From the NCBI GenBank assembly GCA_013695005.1, contig JACDBJ010000239.1, positions 1 to 7,071 of the forward strand: DNA of 7,071 nucleotides, in the 5' to 3' direction. Below, in pieces: positions 5,636-7,071 of this stretch. Position 1 is the first letter of the stretch, and the number at the start of each line of letters is the position of its first letter. Source of the stretch: Pseudonocardiales bacterium. Its GTDB lineage: Bacteria > Actinomycetota > Actinomycetes > Mycobacteriales > Pseudonocardiaceae. Made by a program: the position numbers and the translations under genes. The notes below the pieces were generated by a model. It made no database searches and was not told where the DNA came from. It was given only the letters and a program-made list of their open reading frames with translations.

Positions 5636-6301
5636 ATGGCAGAGGACGTCAAGCGCAGGCGCCGTTACAACGCCCCGCGCCGTGCCGAGCAGGCCGCCGC
5701 GACCCGGCGAGCCGTGCTGGACGCTGCCCGGGACCTCTTCGTGACCCGCGGCTACCTCGCGACGACGGTCGCGGAGATCGCGGAGCGGGCCGGCGTCGCG
5801 GTGGACACCATCTATGCCACCGTCGGGCGCAAGCCGGTGCTGATCCGCGAGGTCGTGGAGACCTCGATCTCCGGGCAGGACCGCGCGGTTCCGGCCGCCG
5901 AGCGGGACTACGTCAGAGCGATGCTGGCTGCCCCGACCGCCCGCGAGAAGCTGGCCATCTATGCCGCGGCCCTCGCCGTGATATCGCCACGGACGGCGCC
6001 GGTGTTCAGGGCGCTGTACGACGCGGGCGTGAGCGGAGACGCGGACTGTGCGGCGCTCTACGCCGAGATCACCGGACGCAGAGCGGCGAACCTGCGGCTG
6101 GCCGCGGCGGACATGCGGGCCACTGGCGAGCTTCGCGCGGACCTGTCCGACGACGAGGTGGCCGACATCATCTGGAGCATGAACGCACCCGAGTACTGGG
6201 TGCTGCTCGTTGGCCAGCGGGGGTGGACGCCGCAGCGCTTCGGGACCTGGCTGGCCGACGCCTGGGCTCGCCTACTGCTGGCCGACTCCACCACGAGCTA
6301 G
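5636..6301 (+). CDS. TetR-family transcriptional regulator
   Basis: A 221-residue repressor of the TetR type. After a basic start (VKRRRRYNAPRRAEQ), the N-terminal helix-turn-helix domain reads TRRAVLDAARDLFVTRGYLA, then TTVAEIAERAGVAVDTIYATVGRKPVLI, with the usual TIY-x-x-(V/F)-x-x-K pattern closing the recognition helix. The rest is the helical ligand-binding and dimerisation domain, including ISPRTAPVFRALYDAG and a C-terminal segment IIWSMNAPEYWVLLVGQRGW similar to that of many actinobacterial regulators. I prefer the ATG at 5636 because TAAGAT lies nine bases upstream; the in-frame ATG at 5627 would add three residues. It diverges from the ABM-like operon across a perfect operator palindrome, so it most likely represses both. 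The inducer is unknown; a CoA ester or lipid-like molecule is conceivable from the neighbouring genes. Its stop overlaps the opposing OsmC-like stop at CTAG. Confidence 0.94.
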   Translation: MAEDVKRRRRYNAPRRAEQAAATRRAVLDAARDLFVTRGYLATTVAEIAERAGVAVDTIYATVGRKPVLIREVVETSISGQDRAVPAAERDYVRAMLAAPTAREKLAIYAAALAVISPRTAPVFRALYDAGVSGDADCAALYAEITGRRAANLRLAAADMRATGELRADLSDDEVADIIWSMNAPEYWVLLVGQRGWTPQRFGTWLADAWARLLLADSTTS

Positions 6302-6717
6302 GCAGCCGGGCACAGCGTCCATTCGCTGATCACGGGCACGCCGTTGCGCCGCAACACGGCGAGCATGGGGCAGCGGCGTTCAGTCTCCGCACGTATCCGG
6401 CCGATCTGATCCACGCTGGCGTCGGCGACGATCTCCGCACGCACGCGCAGGCTGTCGACTCTCGGCTCGGTTCGTTGGCCGCGGTGGACTGTGCCAAGGG
6501 CGGCCGAGATGTCGAACCGCGAGTCGAGCACCCGCACACCGTGCTCGCGTGCCACCACCTCGGCGGTCACCTGGGTGAAGGACAACAGCGAGGCCATGCA
6601 GTCGGCGAGCAGGCTGACGTCGGTGTCGATGATGTCGAAGGCTGGGCTGGCATCGGTGGCTGCGCTGCTAGCCGCGGTGTGTCCGCTGTCGTGCAGCGCC
6701 AGGATGGGCAAGCTCAC
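6298..6717 (-). CDS. OsmC-like family protein
   Basis: A 139-residue protein whose C-terminal two thirds resembles the OsmC/Ohr fold: a long helix LLADCMASLLSFTQVTAEVV (36-55), strands SRFDISAAL and DSLRVRAEIVAD, then the helix SVDQIGRIRAETERRCPMLA with C116 in the RCP motif that matches the second conserved Cys of OsmC (CPVS), and a last strand GVPVISEW. OsmC/Ohr proteins reduce organic hydroperoxides with two cysteines. Here the first Cys (C40) is about three residues earlier in the helix than usual, with S43 at the canonical place, and the N-terminal strand region is short, so peroxidase activity is uncertain. The GTG at 6717 is chosen because AGGAG lies six bases upstream; sequence before it in this frame is Arg-rich shadow of the chelatase gene. 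It lies 44 bp after the chelatase gene and may be co-transcribed. Confidence 0.78.
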   Translation of the reverse strand: MSLPILALHDSGHTAASSAATDASPAFDIIDTDVSLLADCMASLLSFTQVTAEVVAREHGVRVLDSRFDISAALGTVHRGQRTEPRVDSLRVRAEIVADASVDQIGRIRAETERRCPMLAVLRRNGVPVISEWTLCPAA

Positions 6718-6723
6718 GAGGTT

Positions 6724-6728
6724 CTCCT
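6724..6728 (-). promoter_or_regulatory. Shine-Dalgarno site of the OsmC-like gene
   Basis: On the minus strand AGGAG lies six bases before the GTG at 6717 and decides this start over in-frame codons further upstream. Confidence 0.75.
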
Positions 6729-6761
6729 GTCTAGCGGGTGGACGAGCCGGGAGCGGGCAGG

Positions 6762-7071
6762 TCAGGCGAGACAGAGCGCGCTGTGGACGCGGCCGTAGTC
6801 GACGTGGCGGCGGATCGCGGCGGCGTAGCGGTAGTGCACGAGCTCCGCGACCGCCGGATGTGCGCCGAGCGGCTCTGCGACGACGGCGCCTGGGCCGGCG
6901 GCGGCGCTGACGCGGTCGAGCAGGCGGCCAGGAGCCAGGAACCAGGGCGCTATCGCGACGCGTCGCGCACCGCCGGTGCGTAGCTCGTCCGCCGCGGTAC
7001 CGACGTCGGGGCTCGTCGCCGCAGCGAAGGCAGCGACCGTGCGTGGCCAACTCGCAGCCTCCGTGTGAACC
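6762..7071 (-). CDS. CbiX-type sirohydrochlorin/cobalt chelatase, C-terminal part (start outside window)
   Basis: An open minus-strand frame from the right edge to the TGA at 6762-6764 encodes 102 residues with no start codon needed in the window. It contains ELRTGGARRVAIAPWFLAPG, then RLLDRVSAAAGPGAVVAEPL and GAHPAVAELVHYRYAAAIRR, which match the C-terminal half of actinobacterial CbiX-like chelatases (the (F/W)FLAPG...D motif and the PLG-x-HP-x-(V/L) motif). The family inserts metal (iron for sirohaem, cobalt for cobalamin) into sirohydrochlorin. The metal-binding His of the N-terminal half lies outside the window, so metal preference cannot be judged. The visible part appears intact. It is followed on the same strand by the OsmC-like gene. 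Confidence 0.85.
   Translation of the reverse strand, partial: VHTEAASWPRTVAAFAAATSPDVGTAADELRTGGARRVAIAPWFLAPGRLLDRVSAAAGPGAVVAEPLGAHPAVAELVHYRYAAAIRRHVDYGRVHSALCLA

Noticed and set aside
6718..7050. Extension of the OsmC-like protein to an ATG at 7050
   Set aside because: The extra residues are mostly Arg and Pro, and this stretch is coded in another frame by the chelatase; the GTG at 6717 has a good Shine-Dalgarno site.
1..7071. RNA genes, CRISPR arrays, insertion sequences, attachment sites
   Set aside because: No tRNA-like cloverleaf, spaced repeats, transposase motifs or terminal inverted repeats were seen by eye.

Overview
The window is GC-rich DNA with dense, overlapping genes, GTG starts and leaderless-looking promoters. 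This suggests an actinomycete (Actinomycetota, possibly Pseudonocardiales, judged only from protein style). I see no RNA genes, insertion sequences, CRISPR arrays or phage genes.

Left part (1-2989, all minus strand, so read right to left): a zinc-independent quinone-oxidoreductase-type MDR enzyme, then a MarR-family regulator, then a large membrane protein with a substrate-binding-like domain and a von Willebrand factor A (VWA) domain that runs off the left edge. The VWA gene is broken: its protein can be followed continuously only by changing frame three and probably four times, each time at or near a short G/C run.

Centre (3034-4017, plus strand): a compact three-gene operon with overlapping reading frames: a 61-residue single-pass membrane protein, a secreted guanyl-specific RNase of the RNase Sa/barnase type with its catalytic Glu, Arg, Arg and His in place, and its barstar-type inhibitor. 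It diverges from the MDR gene through a 44-bp spacer.

Right-centre (3983-5626): a minus-strand operon reading dimeric alpha-beta-barrel (ABM-like) protein, ICMT-like membrane methyltransferase, enoyl-CoA hydratase/isomerase. A TetR-family regulator is transcribed divergently from it. The 54-63 bp between them holds a perfect 10+10 bp inverted repeat with a 5-bp spacer, almost certainly the TetR operator, so the regulator probably controls both itself and this operon.

Right edge (6298-7071, minus strand): the C-terminal half of a CbiX-type sirohydrochlorin/cobalt chelatase, which enters from the right edge without a start codon in the window, followed by an OsmC-like protein that ends tail-to-tail with the TetR gene.

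The most notable items are the RNase-barstar-membrane protein module, the multi-frameshift VWA gene and the TetR operator. Nothing here is a clearly new kind of system; the small membrane protein coupled to the RNase is the best candidate for undescribed function.
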